Assembly: GCF_003945595.2 (NCBI RefSeq)
Contig: NW_024104129.1
Coordinates: 620,001 to 684,000, forward strand
Direction: 5' to 3'
Length of the DNA: 64,000 bases
DNA from: Pipra filicauda
Lineage: Eukaryota; Chordata; Aves; Passeriformes; Pipridae
Shown here: piece after piece, positions 40,831-53,639 of the stretch
Layout: each line of letters opens with the position of its first letter
How positions within the stretch are numbered: position 1 is the stretch's first letter
The notes under the pieces: generated by a model
Seen by the model: the letters and a program-made list of their open reading frames with translations, nothing else
Told to the model about the DNA's origin: nothing
The model's database searches: none
Made by a program: the position numbers and the translations under genes

Positions 40831-43339
40831 ACAGGGATATGAGATGGAGGATTGAATTTGGCAGTATTGCTGGCTGTACTTTCATCCAGTGCATATTGTA
40901 ATGGATATTTGTAATGTTTAATTGCATTGACAAGGCAAGCACAGAAGGGACAAGTACACAAGCAGACAGATAGCACTGAAATGGAAAATCTAATCATTAA
41001 AGCAGAAAATATTCTTTTGAAACAGCTCATGGACAGAGCAGGATGAGGCCGTTACAAACCTCGAAAACATACCACCCTAGCTAAGAGAAAGAAACCACAA
41101 CTGGAAAGGCTAGATGGAGAAAGAAAACATGGGGTTTTTTTCTGTTTCATGTTAGACAGCATTTGTTCAGGATTAATCATTCAGTCATATTTGTTCAGAA
41201 TATGTGAAACATAGTATGCCCTTCATTTTGAACTTACAGACTGGATGTCCCATCTTATGGAAATTAAATTATCATAACAAAAGCTGCCTGAAAGTGAGCT
41301 ATTTCTTTCCCTCAGTAATTCCAATAAGGTTTTATTCTTTTGTTTCACTATGTTTTATTTTCCTCAAGTAAGTACTGGAAATGGCAGCCTGTCTGTAAAA
41401 ATATCTGTGGGACTGGGACATTGCAGGGGAGTAATAGGGAAGGAGATGACTTAGATGAAGAAGGAATGAAAGATGCTCAGTGAACTGTGACAGCCCTTGA
41501 TCACTTGCCCACATATCAATCGTTATAGCTGACACACTTAAAAAGTTCATTCTCCTTCTAGAGATAGAATGTGCAAAAAGCTGTGTGCTAAGTATTCCAA
41601 AGAAACAAATGCCAGCTCAGAATCTTAGGGCTGGTTTGGCCTGTTACATAAAATTTTATATCAGACTGGCGAAAGACTGAGATGACAAAAACATGAAGAA
41701 TAGATTGCTGAGATTGAACATCTTGCAATAAAGGTACCTTCAGACTCCTTGTCAGAACACCATACAGTACTGGAAGAAATTGACATATCTCTGGAAGGCA
41801 TGTTTATGGTAATTTTTCCAAAAAGTGTTTGATTTATTGATGTTTATGAGAGTGGAATGTTACTGTTTGGGCAGTGTTAATTGGGGAATCAACAAAGGAG
41901 TGTTCAAGTGCCAATTTCATTTTTACTTTTTCCAAACCACCACTTCCTATGATTTTAGGTTTGGGCATATCTGTGTTTGAGCTTTGCTCTCCATATTATA
42001 TCAGGCATCCTGAGCCGACTAAGTTAGCAAAATAAAACATTTGATGAGATTTAGCTAATTTTTACATAATGTCACCTGTTAAAACTGGGTTCCCCATTAT
42101 TACCCTTCCTTTCCGATTTTTTTCTTTCTTCATCTTGTTTCTCCACATTTCTATCAATCTAATTTTTTCTTCTGGCTAACAAATTCTGGTTTAGCCTACC
42201 TTGTTGCAACACTACTAAGAAACTACAAGCACTCTGATCTTGTCACACTTTTAACAGATCTCAGAGTAGCTTACAGGACCATCCACAAGGCTCTAATGAC
42301 ATAATAATGAAACAAATCACAGTGGCTGGTCACAGTTTTCAATATAAATGACTAATCCAAGAATGACAGCCAAATGATCAAGCTTTCTGCCAAGGTATCA
42401 CCTATAATGCCATCTGACTCCGTAAAGCTCTCACATTCTCAGGCTCAATGTCTTGGCAGAACATCTGTGTTTCCTACTTGGACAGTTTCTCCTATCCTTC
42501 ACAGGCTGCCGAGCCAGTAAATGGCCATATTGCCCTTTTCCTCAGGCTGGTTGGACCTGGATATTCCAGCTGCCCTTTTTGGGCTTTCTGAGCTTGCACA
42601 AAGACCACCTTTTTGCACACCCAGCATTCCATCTGTCCTTCTCACAAACCAAAATAAAAATTGAAAGATACTACAGGAAACAGAACAATAATTTAGTTGG
42701 TGGACCCAGTTAATAGGGAGACAGATGACTGCTTCTTGAAATAGGAAGGCAAAGGCCATGAAAATATTTTCAATGGTTGCCATTCCTTGCCACTATTACA
42801 CTTGGTTTTGTATACATGAATTTTCTGCTGAGATTGATATTCTGTTTCCCAGCTTGGTAATAGTGCATTTGTACCCAGATCATCCACAGAGATAACTATA
42901 TATGTAAAGGAGAAAGAATCTGATGTATTCACTCATGGAAATTAAAAACATCCTAGAAAGGAATTTGGTTGAGCTTGCACAGCAATGCAATGCGTTATGA
43001 CATTCTTTTTAATTTTATATGCTGAAATTTGCACTATTCCTAATTTTTAACTTTAATTTACATTAACACTAACGAGAAAAAAACCTTTGCAATATATTAG
43101 TTAATTACCAAATTAAAATTATTTTCATTCCCATCTGAATATTCTATTTGCAAATTTGAATTAAAATTCTAGTTCACCCATGCACATTTTTTGACACCTG
43201 TTCTAATACAATAGATAAGGGAGTAAGTTATTATCCTCTGTATAGTCCTATATTGATCTGCTGTGGGACACCTGATAGACAGATTTCACAAAGAATAGCT
43301 GATAAACAGATGACTGAATCACTCCCAGCAATGGACTCC

Positions 43340-44040
43340 ACTTTGGTTTGGTGCCATGTTTGATCCTTTCGCCACATTTTTCAGTTCTGTTTCTCTTTTT
43401 TTTTCCCCTTCAAGGTCTACCAGCTCACCTCACTGTTGCATGAGCATACTCTCACAAGCTTCTCATGACCAATCAAACACATTTGCCCAGAAAATTCTAT
43501 TTCTGCTGGTTTAGGCTCCCATTCAAGTCCCCCCAACCACTCCACTTGCAATCAGCTTTTTATTCAGTCTCTTTTGTCAATCATTTCAAGTTTGTCCCCA
43601 TAACCTCTCTTACGTTCCACATTCCTTTGCTTTCCTTCTGCTGAAATTGGTCTCATTTTGTTCCAATTCATAGTTTTTCTCACCCTTCTTCCTGAATTTC
43701 TAGGCTCAGTCCATTTCTCTGGCTATTTTATTTCTCCGCATGCTCTAACTTTTCACAAATTTTACATGCTAAGCATCTTTATTTTCCCATCCCATTTCAT
43801 TAGTCCTTTCTCCTATATTCTAGCCAGTTCTGGTCTTTCCAGGGTCCAGTACTAATCTCATTAGTCATTTGCTGTCTGTCTCTGGGTGTCTGATTCCAAC
43901 CCAGACTCTCCCACCATTCATTTTACTTTTTCTAGTTTCCAATCCCTCAGATAGACAAAGCATAAAATCCCCTACAACTGTCCTTCTCTAACTAGTCATT
44001 CCTCATATTCCTTTGGTCTTCTGGTTCAAGAATTAGCCCT
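43340..44040 (+). repeat. Pyrimidine-rich, strand-asymmetric region
   Basis: For about 700 bases the plus strand is rich in C and T and poor in G, with several CT runs (for example CTTTTTTTTTCCCC near 43397-43410). There is no clear repeat unit and no domain in the frames. A diverged repeat or an old polypyrimidine expansion would explain it. Confidence 0.4.
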
Positions 44041-45016
44041 TAAAGCCTCAGTGTGTTGTGTCTGCTGCAAGTTCCTGAAACCAATGGCAAGGATTTGCAA
44101 ACAATTCTGGCTGCTTATCAGAGGAGCCATTTGCAGACCTGGAGGTCTTAGATTGTGCAACATTATAGTATATTTTCTGATATAAACAATCAAAACTATA
44201 GTGTTCTGAACTGAGCTTGACCTGCACTGTAGATCTCGAGGAAAACTTCAAAACAGGGCTACATACAGTCGTGATAGATATTGTCTGAAACAGTCATCTG
44301 TCTTAAATTGACTGTCAGTTGTATTTTCTAAAAATCTGTCCTGCGTATTAAAGCATAGTTATTAGGATGGAAGGCAACATAGGGGAATCAAAGACATTAA
44401 GACAGACCAAAAACTAGGTTTAATGTTTGCATAGTTAAATTTCTTCCTCAACTGAAAAAAAAATGAACTATGGGAAAAACATCCTTAGAGCAAACACAAA
44501 ACCATACTCTGCATCCAATATTTCTTGCAGAAGCAGTTAGTCTGACACTGAAATGGCATTTTTCCCCATCCAATTTCTATGCAATCAAGGTTCTTGTCAC
44601 ACTTCCTAGGAGAAAGCACCAATATTTTCACATGATTAACCACACTGGTTTTTATAGTGGGAATGACAGAAGGTTGTATTAGTTTTATGAAGGTGGATTT
44701 ATTTGGATTGTATCTAATTTTCTTATACGCTACTTGTAGTAGTATCTGCATTCAAATAATCTACTTAGAACTGTTGAATTGATTAAAACACACTAACAAG
44801 GAAAAGCAACCTCCCAAACCCCAATGGCACTTGAGCAAAATTACAAGAGTTGAATTAATTTTTTTTCTAGCATTGATAGTCAGGTGCCTTATATTTCAAT
44901 TGTTGTATATTCAAACATTTATTAGATATACTGGAGTGTCCACCTGATTTCAAAACACTTATTTCAGAGCTCACAAATACTATGTGGGTGACAGTGTGAT
45001 TTGCAATTGCATTCTA

Positions 45017-45030
45017 TGTGTGTGTGTGTT
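45017..45030. repeat. (TG)n microsatellite with nearby complementary CA
   Basis: GTGTGTGTGTGT is followed about 15 bases later by ACACACATG, a short imperfect inverted arrangement. Confidence 0.75.
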
Positions 45031-48000
45031 TATATCTATACACACATGAAATTCATGCATATACATACATGGATTTCATAAAAGCTTCTCTCATGTCACT
45101 CGACTGATAATGCTGGAGTTTTTAAAAAAGAATTATGTGCAACCACTTAAAAAACATGGCACTGCTTTTTTTAGCTGAACATTTCACTTTCACAGTGTCA
45201 CCAACTCAATTAATCTCCCAATGGATAATGGATAAAAGATATTTCCTAATGCTGAGATTGCTGCATTGTTGTTTATAGGTCTAAACTTTTTTGGTTTTTC
45301 ATAAAGGTCAAATATTCCTCACTACATATACTTGTTCGAAGCTGTGCACATTTTATTTTATACATATATTTGGAAGCCTAAGGGATACTTAGATGTGGAG
45401 GGGCAAGACAGACATTGAAACGGGTAGAATTATTTTAAAATCTTCTTTTTAATATGACTTACAGTTAAAGCTGAAGTATTTGGTGCATTTGTGTTGATTT
45501 TAACACAGGATTTCTGAAGCTAAAACAGACCCTTTTCTTGGTTCTAGTGAGGAATAGAGATGGAAAAAGACAGATTTAAAATCTGGACTATTTGACGTAG
45601 TTCCATTTCCTGAAAATGGTCAGGAAAATCTGGGTATTTCTGTGATGCAGAACAGAAACAGATGTTTTAATTCTGAGAACTGTGGAATAAAAATCACCTT
45701 GCAGAGTCACTTTCTTTTTTTTTTTGGGAAACTGTAAAAATTTCTTTTTACCTTCCCATCTTTTCATTTCCTGTTGTTATTTGTTAATCACACATAAAGC
45801 TACTAAATGAGCTGCTGACTACAGTTCAGAGAATTCATGTATATTATAGACAAAATATTTCAGCAAACAGATATTTTGAATATCTAAATCAAAATGCATA
45901 AGATAATGTTAAAATGCATTGTCATCAAAGTGACCATTTTTGCACTTGAGTTTAGTGTTTAAAAATATCATACACACAAAAGAGGTAATGAAACTCCACA
46001 TGTGGAAAATGAGGTTTGTGTTCATCATCTGATCCATCATTTCCAAATGAGCTATCAATTCCTTTGCTTTGAGAAAGAAAAAATTATAATTAAGGTCTTT
46101 CTGATAATTTCCAAATCTAAGTGTTGAAGTTTTGTGCTGGGTTTTCAGAGCACAGGTTGTTTAGACCTCAGGGCAAAAATGATATTTTAAATGCTGCCAA
46201 TTTTAATGAAGATTATGGATTGAAATGTTTGCTTAGCTTTATCTGCATATACCTTGCCTTGTATTTCCACTGGCACATAGGAAAAATAACCTGAACACTG
46301 CAAATATTGAGGTGAGCTAATGGAAAGTCTTATCTGAGGCAATGGACAACATTTAAATATTATGAGGTTGTGTGTTATGATAATGAAATGAAGTCATAAG
46401 ACAAACAGAGATATTGCTCCCCTTAGCTCTGTTTATCTCTGTCACAGATTAGGAAGTGTCAGTAAAAGATGATCACTTCATGACCGGTAAGGACAGCCAA
46501 AAGTAGCAATCTGACACTATTACTGCTGAAGTTCTTCCTACAAATTATTACATAATATCATCTGCAAGTTCCTGAACTTTAAACTCAAAAGCTTTGGCAC
46601 AAGAGGAGCAGAATTAGGCAGTTGAGAAATGAAGAAACTTGCAAGAGATGGGTTACTGACAAGTCTCTTTAGTGAAGGTCATCTTTTATTAAAAAAGATA
46701 GTAACTTTTTGTCATCATATCTCTTCCTGAACAGAACCATGCCAGCTTTGCATTGTGCAATTTCAATATTTGTTTACTTTTTCTCACCCGACCTTTCTCA
46801 CATCCAGACCTTTAACCTCCCATAAAGTTTTAGTGCCAGCAGATTTCCAAAATATTTTCAAAAGCGACCATTGTTTCCAATATAACATATTAAGTTCTCA
46901 CACATAAAGCATCCCTAATGTACAAAACAAGAGGCAAAGTGAAGGAGCTTATAAAACACTAAAAATACATAATGTAATAATCTGGGTTTGCATGTGAAAA
47001 TCAGATGACTTGGGAGGTATAAAGAGATTTCTGTCATCCAGGAGTCTGACGTTCTTAATCCTTACCTGTTGTCTTGGTCCTGGAGGAATGAATAGCGGGA
47101 CAACGTGAAATCAGAGATGTCAGTGGCAAACATCAATAATCAACTCTTCAAGAATATATCACTAATAATCTGAGGAAGAATAAAGGTACTGTTACTTTGG
47201 ACCAGATATGATGTCTGTGTAATCCAATGTTATTGTTACTGGTACTAGGCAAGACTCCACATGAGGTAGACATAAATTTATATGCTCTCACTATCGGCAT
47301 GCCATTCTCACAAAATTGTGAATGTCTTGTGACTGTCTTCTACTCTTCAATGTGGTGTTTAATTTCCTTCTGAAACATTTTTTTTTAATTAAAAAACTAA
47401 TTATTTCAAACTCAGTCACATCCAGTGGCCACATCTGTAAAATAAGCAAAATGCTAAAGGAAAAGCAAGTCATATTGTATTTACAGATTTTAAAGTTGTT
47501 ATTATGCAAGAGGAAAAGTACTACCACCCCTTGGTAGACATTGGAAGCCACAGATTTGTAGCTTCAGGAAAACTATGCTAATTTTACTTTCCCTTTCTCC
47601 CCTACCTTACACATAGCAGTTTTGAGATAAAGAGAACCCTTTGTGTAATGCACCTGGGAACAGTCGTCTTTCAGTGGAAGCACTCATCTCTCACTGACAT
47701 CATCCAAGTGCAGGAAGCATGAAGGAGGTAAGATCTTTGCCAGCCTTTTTCAGCAAAGGACATTTTCAGCTTGGGTGAACATTTTGTAGGTCTTTCATTA
47801 CAGATATTAGAAGTTCCTCCTGCAAGCCTTTCATTCTAGTATAGTAATTCAGAGGTAATTATAAAACACAGAGTGTCATCTTAAATGATGAATCTACTAG
47901 TCAAGATATGAATGAGAAAAACTCTTCAACCCTAAGACCAAGAACAAAAAAAGGAATAAATTATTTATAGCTTCTGTCAGAGCCACATTGTTTCTGATCC

Positions 48001-51000
48001 AAATCTGTCCCAGGGCAGCTTTTATTCAAAACTGTAATGAGTAAGAGTCTGAGGCAGGCAGGGGCACAGTGGGGAGGTGAGTAGAGCAGAGGTGTGTCTG
48101 GGTGCAGTGTAGTGCAGCAAGACCTAACCCAAATGATGCTGCATTCAGTTTCAAGTGCAGTGCTGTTATGACATCAGTGTATTGCCCATCACTACCAAAT
48201 TGCCAATCTGGTAACAGTAGAGTTTTACTTCTTCTTAGCAAGGTTTTCTGACTTCACAGCTCCATATTTCATTTATCACTTTTTTTCAACAACTTGTGAC
48301 TTGGATCTAAATTTTCAGGTATTGATTTTGAAATTCTTGGTGATATCAGTAGTTAAAAGGAAGTTAACAGAAAGAATTTAGTTAGGCAGAAGCATTCAAT
48401 GAAACATTTGTTACTGGGATGGCAGGCAGCAAAGTAGATTGAAATTATTTTAATGAAAATATATTGGAATGTTTCACATAGCAGTCTGTGTAGCTCATGG
48501 CAATTTAGGAATTTTGTCTACTCTTAGTCCCCTCCAACTGTATTGCTTCTGCATAAGTCTTCAGTATTGTATGACGCACAAATTCACACTGCGCTTTAAT
48601 CTCACCCATATATATATTTATTTTAGATATGGTTCAGTAGTATCTCTGAATAGATCCCAGACTGTGCATTGTAGCAGTGCTTTTCAGTATGCACACAAAC
48701 CTGCTTTCTGCTGAGACTGAGTGGAGCAATAGGAGCCATTTTCTCCCCCAAGGGAATTCCAAGTTGATGACTTGCTGCTGAATCCAACAACAACAACAAA
48801 TTGGTATAGAAAGTGGATGCCTGCAAATTTGTACCTGTAACATCTTTTTTTTTTTTTCCCCCTTCTGTTTTGCTGTTTCCTTTTCTTTTGCATATTAAAT
48901 GACATATTTTGGTAGCAGCTTTGATAAAAGCCATAGTTTCACCTCTTTTTATTGTGTCTTCTGTACAAACTTCCCATTTGCATGAAGTCACTATCACGAT
49001 GTTCTTTTTATGAATAAAATTTTTAGGTAATCATGTGCAGTGCCAAGTGCATGTCTTTATTACATTAAACATGTATACCACGTACGTTTTCCACTACAAA
49101 TCAATATGTTAAAGAAGCCATTCTATTTTCTCCCATTTTCATTGTAAAGTCAAATTCAGAGTTAATGGTCACAATCCAAGCAGACTGCTTAAAGTATTCC
49201 TTAAGTAGACATAATAATACTGTAGTAGGATAATAATGCAATATCTCCTAGATTTGGAACTCAGAGCATCTCCCATATCTTTGTCTATGTACTTGCACTA
49301 ATCAGGAAATTTTCATACAAAATGCTAACTCCCCTACAGAAGAAATTTTGATACTAAAGGTTTCTCAGGTTCAGGAGGGAATTGATCGGATTGGAGTGAG
49401 AACAAGAGGTCTGCACTCGCTTTCTGAAGAGCCAATATTTCAGTGATTATGATGTTCATTTGGAAATATTCAAATCCTCACCCCATCAGCTCAGACTAGG
49501 ATCCAGATAAGCCTCCTTGAAACTGTTGTTTGGGTACAGTTCTCTGCTTTTATAAGTCGAAGTTTCACCCTAACAGTAAACATGAAGGTTCTGAGAAAAG
49601 AAGGAAGAAAAATCTGATTTTTGTTACATTGTTATGTGAGGTGGTTAGTTAGAAATGCAGAAGACAAGGTGTCTCATGGTTAGAATGACCATTGAAGTAG
49701 ATTCCATTTGGAAAAATGTAATGGGATTGAGTCTGCTTTCAATACCCAGTGTTATAAAATGAAGTAATTCCTGTGTCAGCCAGTCCTGCATGGCCAAATT
49801 TCACCTTGAGATACACCACTGCAGATGAATTGAATACAGACAGGTTTCATTAATATCATTAAATAAAGGTCTGACATGTGCAATAAAAATCTATATGCAA
49901 AAAATCCACTACATTGTACAAGTACATGATTCAATGAGTTTTTATGATGTCAATCCCATGGCATAATACAGTAAAATCCCTGTTGCATCAGTATTTCTTT
50001 ACCAGTTTCATTTATCATGATATAAATCTTCCAAAAGTTACAACAAATAAATAATCACTAATATTTTTTTACCCACTGTAGTTCAAGGGAGCTGATCACC
50101 CTGTCTCCTTACACAGGGTCAGGGTTGTGCAAATAATGCCTTAAAAAATGTTTTTGAAATGCAATAAATATTGCTTCATAAATATCTACAAGTAGTCTTC
50201 AGTTTTGCTTCTTTTTACCAATTACTGTCATAACAGAAATATTGCTAAAACATGATTTTCTAAGCACTATATTGAAGTGATTGTTGCAGAAAGCACAGAT
50301 CTTCAAATCCATCTAAATCCATCTTGATAAGCACATAAACAAAGGCTTGTTAAATAGCCTGTTTTGTCTCACACTTTTGCACACTTCTGAATGAGAAAGA
50401 TTTTTGCCCTTTTTTTTTTTTTTAGTCTGCTGAGTCTGATATCCTAAGTACCAAACTGGATATGTGTAACCTTTGTAGATACAACACCTTGCTCTTTCAT
50501 GATCTTATTTCTGACTTTTTCAAGGTATTGATTTTATGTCATAATGCCATGATGAGCTCCTCTATGTGGCTGGTTGACTAGAAAATGGTACAGTGTTTAT
50601 GCAATAGCTTCTTTTTCCTGGTCTGGAAATTTTATTTATGTCTGCCCAATTAAATCAGCTCTGTTCCGTCATCTCTCCCTCCTGTTACTGTAGACACAGA
50701 AAGAGAGTAGGATTGTGGATTCTCATTTGAAGTTGTAACTAATGCTTTCTCTAGTCATACCTTGGCATCTCTGCGCATTCTGAGGATCAAGTGCAGGCTT
50801 TACAGGACTGAACATTTAATAGCTTACAGAATAGATATAAGAAGGTAGCAGATCCAAAGTAGAGGGAAATTAAATACTCCTGAGTTATTTTATTGAAATT
50901 TCAGTTCTTCAGAGTTTATAGTTGTGGGCAGGGATGGAATTTCAAAAATGCAATTTCAGAGTATTTTTATGGAGTTCCTCGCTTGACTACTGAAAGCTGT

Positions 51001-52006
51001 AATCATCACAATAAAATCGTGGGATGAGGTGCCAGTATAGCATAACCTATGAAAGTGTAGTAATTTATGTTTTACAAATAAACTCCACTAGAATCAGGCA
51101 GATAAATCCAGTCCTACCTAATAGCATTTCAGGTATTCTCTGCGAGCTCTGCATGTACCCAGTAATTTTTTTAATATGTGTTTAATAAACATCATATTTT
51201 ATGATGGAGAGCAATATTTTATTTATTGGATCTTGATTCTACAGAATTATATGAGAAGACATTGACTGATTCCTTAAGCATAAAGAAACTATTTAATAAA
51301 ATGCAGCTGGTGTTCTTTAGTTAAGTACCTCGCAAACAATGTTTCCTTCCTAGTTCACTTCAGGGTGCTGTAAAATAACTCACGGAAGATCAGACAGATG
51401 GAAGTTCAAAACCTCACAGAAGGTGCCAAATGAATCGTTTGAGTCAGTTTCTTGACTGTAAGATGCAAGTGGCAGGACCTTATTTTCTGTCTCTCTCACA
51501 GGGAAGAGTACCATTTCAGCACTTTATAATCTAATTGTAACACTTCCTTTGAAGGTGATGGATTTGTGGAAGTTGATTTTTAAACACTTATTTAGACAGA
51601 AACTGGTCCCCTTCAGACGTAAAGAGTTCTTGCGTTTCAGGAGAAAAGGGCAAAGAAGACATACGTAATTAGATGGAAAAAATCAAGATTAATGAGTATG
51701 GCAAAGTCCCTCCTCATCCATAAGGCTTGTGTTTGCTTCCTACTAGCTTTCTTTAAGAAAAACTCTTCTCGTCCTCACCAATCATCAAAACATATTGCTG
51801 TTACTTGAAATCTGCATGCTTTGCATGGCTTAATAAAGCAGGGGAGATGGCTGCAAAGCAAGCAAAGCAAGAATGCTCTCATTTTAGCTTTTTATAGTGT
51901 TTGAAAAGTCTCAGATTTTCCAGAATAGTTACAAAAGCGTGCAAGCAAAGAAGTATGCTGTACATCAGTGAGTATTTCTTGGACTTAGATCAAAGATTTT
52001 GTATTT

Positions 52007-52044
52007 GAATATGCATTTAAAATATGAATTTAAAATATGCATTG
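52007..52044. repeat. Short tandem repeat with ATGCAT palindromes
   Basis: Units of ATATGMATTTAAA occur nearly three times (ATATGCATTTAAA, ATATGAATTTAAA, ATATGCATT). The outer units contain the palindrome ATGCAT, and TTTAAA lies between. POU-factor sites can look like this; no function is shown. Confidence 0.6.
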
Positions 52045-52950
52045 TTTCAATGTACATGTCTTGGCAGAACAGTTACCCTTGACCACTTTAGATTTCAAAA
52101 CCCATAGTTTGAAGATTCAGCAGGTATACATTTTTCCATCTTCTTCTAGAACATTGTTAAAGAGATTGAATGGCAGTGCGCCAAGACCAATAACCTACAC
52201 TAACCCATGAGGAAGAAAATTTTCATTTGATTCAGAAGGTTTTCCAATAGCCATAGCTTTTGACGCATGTAACTTAGCCCGTCTTTATTTCATTTAGTAC
52301 ATATCACATTGATTTTGTGTAGTCTTATTTTTAAACATGAATCACTGGGATGCAAAGCCACATATCTCTCAGGAGATTCTTTTACCAATGCAATTTTTTT
52401 TGTCAGTTTAGATTTTAAGTTCAATTCTTGCATAAACAAAACTTGAACAAAGTTAATTGATATTAATGTTATCATTGTAGCACTCCTTTGCATTTAGGTA
52501 AGGGAATCCTCCACAACCCAACAGGACACTGTGTCCAGGTGCATTGTCAGAGACACTATTCATTTGACAGTTTTATCCTCCAGTAATACCAAGTAAAATT
52601 TACTGTATTTTGGGTAGAAATATGAACAAGTTCATGTGCTTATCACCTTAATTTTACTAAATACATTAAGCTTCTAAACTCTCTAATATTCACTATAGAA
52701 TGGAAGAGGTGGGAAGTTTCCCAGCTCATTTCATGCTTGGAACTCTCCTTCTATTTTTTTTCTAAATATATTTACAAAATCTAAATATTTACCTTGAACG
52801 TATATCTTCCAGTATAGATACACTAATGCTGTATAAAGAAGCATTGTCCCCATAGCAGTTTTGGTTAATATGGTCCAGTGCATTTTTATTTCTCTGAGAT
52901 ACAGTTCTCATATGCTCCCCTCCTATCAATCTTTTGTTTAGACTATAATT

Positions 52951-53002
52951 AAAAAAAAAAAAAAGTACAAGTCACTTAAAGATAGGAATGTCTTAAGTGA
53001 CT
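52951..53002. other. Poly(A) tract followed by 10 bp inverted repeat
   Basis: An A14 run (52951-52964) is followed by AGTCACTTAA (52970-52979) and its exact complement TTAAGTGACT (52993-53002), with a 13-base loop. It could fold as a small hairpin. The stem is too short for a microRNA precursor. Confidence 0.5.
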
Positions 53003-53639
53003 ACAACTAATTATGTCTTCAGAATCTTAACATGCAAACCAAGGCAAAACAAGAAAGTTAAGCTTATGAGTTCAAATGACCTAATAGTCACAGTGTAAAC
53101 ACTGGCACCTTCTCATCCATTTTTTTCTTAGACAATGAAAAAGTCATATTATAAAGTAAATCTTAGTGATGTTAGCTGGCTAGATTTCATGAACACAAGC
53201 CAAACACAAGAATCTTTTCAGATACAATGTTAATGACAGTATTTTTCCAGAGAAGAACAATTTTAGCATCTACTGTGAAGAGAATGCTATATTATATATT
53301 CTCACCATCCTGACAGCTTCCATCTACTCATTGTCTATAATGTCTCTTGCTCCCACCCAAACACATTGCTCCACAATGTAAAACTAATCCATGCAGAAAA
53401 AGTTTTTCCTCCACAGTGTGACATATTGTATCTGTTTTCTACCCTAAACTTACACTGTGTTCTCAGCCAGAACCGTAGATTGTGTCCCCAACAAACTACA
53501 GTACTACCATTCAAAGTTTCCTTTTTTTTTTTTTTTAGAGACAGCACATGTCATGTGAGGTCTCAGAATTTGTGACATCTGCTACTAATGCAGCATATGC
53601 ACTAGGGCTACTTAAGGAGATATTATATTAGCATCATAA

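Larger units (their letters stand above)
40831..53639. other. Long AT-rich non-coding stretch
   Basis: No gene is recognised in about 12.8 kb. Contents listed separately: pyrimidine-rich DNA (43340-44040), a TG microsatellite (45017-45030), an ATGCAT-containing tandem (52007-52044) and a poly(A)-hairpin (52951-53002). Homopolymer T runs occur near 45714-45726, 48846-48858, 50410-50423 and 53522-53536. Open frames are short and domain-free. Confidence 0.6.

Noticed and set aside
40692..41030. 112-codon minus-strand frame
   Set aside because: No splice context or recognisable family; its plus-strand complement gives the weak RTE-like knuckle instead, and both may be chance.
48623..48997. Three overlapping minus-strand frames of 69-124 codons
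   Set aside because: Several frames are open at once over a poly-T and ACAACAACA-type tract, the usual sign of chance; no domain seen.
52130..52400. Loose resemblance to an antisense CR1 middle region
   Set aside because: Only scattered words match, without sustained order; below what can be claimed.
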